From: Lentzea albida
GTDB taxonomy: Bacteria; Actinomycetota; Actinomycetes; Mycobacteriales; Pseudonocardiaceae
NCBI RefSeq assembly: GCF_900111005.1
Contig: NZ_FOFV01000001.1
Coordinates: 1,053,600 to 1,117,599 of the forward strand
Length of the DNA: 64,000 nucleotides
Reading direction: 5' to 3'
The notes under the pieces are model-generated. The model saw only the letters and a program-made list of their open reading frames with translations, did no database searches and was not told the DNA's origin. A program made the position numbers and the translations under genes. Below, one piece after another: positions 62,801 to 64,000 of the stretch; position 1 is the stretch's first letter; each line of letters begins with the position of its first letter.

Positions 62801-63350
62801 CCTCCCCGCCGCGGTCGCCTCCCGGCTGACGGTGGTCGAGGGTGCCGCGTGGGAGAGCGCGGGCGAGCTCGCCGCTTCGCCGACGTTGACCGGTGGCGTG
62901 TCGGTGGCGCCGCTGGCCGAGGACGCCGGCGAAAACGTGGCCCGCGTTCCGGCCGTGCGCCTGGACAAGGCGCTCGAGGACATCGCACTGGTGCAGGGCA
63001 TGAAGCTTTCCGTCGTGCGCGTCGACACGCCTGGACGCGGGCATCGCGCTCTCGCGGGACTCGTCCGGTTGTTGCGCCGCGACAGGCCGCACGTGTTCCT
63101 CGAGTTCTCGGCGACCGCGACCACGGACTTCGGTGACGATCCGGTGACGGTGCTCAAGGAGTTCGGCGTCTGGGGCTACGACCTGGTGCCGGTGGCGACG
63201 CGTCAGCCCGCCGCGCCGGACCAGATCGTGCGGGCGATGGAGGGACTCCGTTCCATCACCCTGTGGCTGCGACCGCGTCCAGTCGGCGCCAAGCCGGCTG
63301 CTCCGGCGCCGTCCGTGCCGATCAAGCAGCCCGCTGACCAGGCGATTTGA
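59814..63350 (+). CDS. Large glycosyltransferase / coiled-coil / FkbM methyltransferase fusion
   Basis: 1178 aa from GTG 59814. Region 1-260 looks like a GT-A transferase (ICACTVATAAELPAVKVLSSSFLAEHPEGRFVALVVD; VLYLDPWVQVFGSL). Region 260-690 resembles a GT-B transferase with a C-terminal EPD/VAELF-type site (VVASDHGAVAELFGKTAVLVP). A coiled coil of 150 residues (about 730-890) follows, ERIDKLTVALDRTLDRIDSLESK, then an FkbM methyltransferase (about 940-1150; IFLDVGAYVGYHSIRVLSRLG, VVAVEPDASAAALLRHNVSANLP). A modular sugar-transfer and O-methylation enzyme, possibly for cell-wall glycans. No glycan cluster surrounds it; acceptor unknown. Confidence 0.8.
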   Translation: MLSVTEVPEFQPTICACTVATAAELPAVKVLSSSFLAEHPEGRFVALVVDAQPEHSGPGLMTPLDIGVDEHDLYVLATSLDASELKAAMVPKLLEALLPQGMPVLYLDPWVQVFGSLTKLVLEALQNAPVVLLPRTLRPLAADGLQPGPSDLHDQGAFDPGFIAVGKGSEPYLTSLDMPAIVPHHVVRDARVGLSVWNVADRPLHRTESGSLAVVGQDLLTVHFRGFDPRRPWLLSADFAERPRVLLSEHTEVAELCQAYRAELVRHGWSVAPVPYRFDALIDGTSIPSELRADYRASALTPPPAFGEDGGGGFLIWACEPTEHGGTRWADAVWRADPSLQQQFPAPFGADADAWREWCAGVGVASGRLPAPAVPQPRSEGPALLDQLGVSVVGSGPVAELMLAAARASGLPVSTDGGYPVVVRASSDEVPPGRFVVEVALDATAADDRTGVNELWLSSDVSRAAAERIGGPIVRVVPVPVHDTGAREHETGEVVVFAAIADHELDRPGNVLGAVSAFLTAFPDRTDVELRIAVSGAFDHPEAAERLRLATASDQRISLVEDLDVAEVADAVVSLHRGGADDRIALRLAELAVRGVPVVASDHGAVAELFGKTAVLVPCHQGAEPDVQAAAKLLRSLADDLPTAVALGAAGREHVLSVRSVSRVAEILRERVEHAYRGWRARRPKPKAEVDPMLALQSAKHALLRQPTVDGPSRTPMAPALRKVVLRALDHYDNHMRQVLHTLIDGVERTVSELVNRQDALKAGVGAGELELLRAEIEQVAARQSHFSDQLVGVDDGVVRVRADMAGQGRRQRDVEDAVVAEAAKRAKSDEVLAERIDKLTVALDRTLDRIDSLESKVVEVFRERDSRLDVAIRAANHAQQTADALRRVVVRQHEASGDAPEVRSSLVLCDAGMMRLPSDDAFMLPLLSSNGVWEPDLAELLDSVLEPDGIFLDVGAYVGYHSIRVLSRLGLMGAVVAVEPDASAAALLRHNVSANLPAAVASRLTVVEGAAWESAGELAASPTLTGGVSVAPLAEDAGENVARVPAVRLDKALEDIALVQGMKLSVVRVDTPGRGHRALAGLVRLLRRDRPHVFLEFSATATTDFGDDPVTVLKEFGVWGYDLVPVATRQPAAPDQIVRAMEGLRSITLWLRPRPVGAKPAAPAPSVPIKQPADQAI

Positions 63351-63411
63351 CTTTGATCGTCCCCGTGCGTAACTTTCTCCAGGTCGCAAGCGAGACCCCC
63401 GGAACGAGCGG

Positions 63412-63440
63412 TTGACACCGCGAATCGGGCCGGGTAGAGT
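63412..63440 (+). promoter_or_regulatory. rrn promoter P1
   Basis: TTGACA (63412-63417), 17-nt spacer, TAGAGT (63435-63440). Very close to consensus. Confidence 0.75.
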
Positions 63441-63512
63441 TTCACGGCGTCAAACCCCCAGAAGTAAATGAACGGCCTAACGTGCTGTCCGGGATCTGAA
63501 AATGACCCCGAT

Positions 63513-63542
63513 TTGACACCGGGAAAGCCACTCAGATAACTT
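63513..63542 (+). promoter_or_regulatory. rrn promoter P2
   Basis: TTGACA (63513-63518), 18-nt spacer, TAACTT (63537-63542). Confidence 0.65.
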
Positions 63543-63608
63543 CTGAACCAAGCAAAAACTGAATGCGAAGCGAGTTTGCGCCGAGCTGAAGAAGCCGAAA
63601 CGGCCGAT

Positions 63609-63638
63609 TTGACAAAGCGAAAACGAACGAGCTAAGCT
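63609..63638 (+). promoter_or_regulatory. rrn promoter P3
   Basis: TTGACA (63609-63614), 18-nt spacer, TAAGCT (63633-63638). Three tandem promoters spaced about 100 nt apart feed the rRNA operon. Confidence 0.7.
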
Positions 63639-63696
63639 TTCAACACAAGCCCCGAGAGAAAGCCTCCGGAAACGGAGACTGGAACCGGTGAGCGCG

Positions 63697-63824
63697 TGTT
63701 CTTTGAGAACTCAACAGCGTGCCGAAACACAGCCAGTAATATGAATACCCCTCGTCGGGGTATTCCTTTGAGATGCAAGACCAGATTGCCAGACATATTC
63801 CGTCTGGAGCGATCACAACGATCC
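63697..63824 (+). other. rrn leader with antitermination and processing elements
   Basis: TTCTTTGAGAACTCAACAGCGT (63699-63720) is the leader block common to actinobacterial rrn operons and contains a boxA-like core (TTTGAGAACTCAA). A 9-bp hairpin lies at 63743-63765 and CCAGAC/GTCTGG (63789-63794 with 63802-63807) forms another just before 16S, likely for RNase III processing. Confidence 0.6.

Positions 63825-64000
<176 letters not shown>

Overview
The window is high-GC actinobacterial chromosome. The 5' end of a 16S rRNA gene at the right edge, the GTG starts, the many leaderless promoters and the gene content (mycothiol-type enzymes, LysX, LprG/P55, GlnA2, an F420-dependent reductase) point to the Pseudonocardiales, most likely an Actinosynnemataceae-type genus such as Lentzea or Saccharothrix. 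The genus is an inference from the 16S stub read by eye.

Much of the backbone matches gene order I recall from Mycobacterium tuberculosis Rv2222c-Rv2236c, although pieces are scattered here: cobD, SURF1, ptpA, cobC, Nif3-like, zinc-ribbon protein, RNase H/phosphatase, panB, the tandem CaeA/Hip1-like hydrolases and glnA2. Accessory blocks interrupt this backbone.

Region by region. 0-3.8 kb: an M16 peptidase pair whose active-site parts are split between two subunits, then nudC. 3.8-13.4 kb: a type II Wadjet (Jet) anti-plasmid system. jetABC form an overlapping operon, and jetD sits 1.9 kb away behind a tetR/mycothiol-enzyme/SitI3-like cassette; its Toprim catalytic residues look lost. 13.5-18.3 kb: cobD, SURF1, a toxin-antitoxin pair whose PIN toxin carries an in-frame stop, DUF1349, a short fructosamine kinase and ptpA. 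18.3-24 kb: cobC, Nif3-like and zinc-ribbon genes, a small island (phosphotransferase remnant plus HNH nuclease, flanked by a 12-bp direct repeat, next to tRNA-Leu), then the RNase H/phosphatase fusion. 24-30 kb: a secreted protease with a small membrane partner, an FMN reductase behind a cysteine-rich leader peptide, the RNase P RNA, a threonine synthase-like enzyme and a secreted DUF6345 protein.

30.1-38.6 kb: an eight-gene cluster resembling the envelope part of a type IV secretion system (VirB2, VirB3, VirB4, VirB6, VirB8 and VirB1/NlpC-like proteins plus two small unknowns), with no relaxase or coupling protein in view. 38.6-46.1 kb: RNB ribonuclease, F420-linked reductase, metal-receptor protein, a ricin-type lectin, a 168-bp MITE inserted exactly at the shared stop codons of two convergent genes, proline iminopeptidase, a GST-like reductase, panB and others. 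46.1-63.4 kb: lysX, a two-component system, nadE, the tandem secreted hydrolases, the lprG-P55 operon, glnA2 and a very large glycosyltransferase/coiled-coil/FkbM fusion. 63.4-64 kb: three tandem rrn promoters, leader and the start of 16S rRNA.

Many genes have a TANNNT -10 box 6-8 nt before the start codon, implying leaderless mRNAs; this was used to choose several starts.
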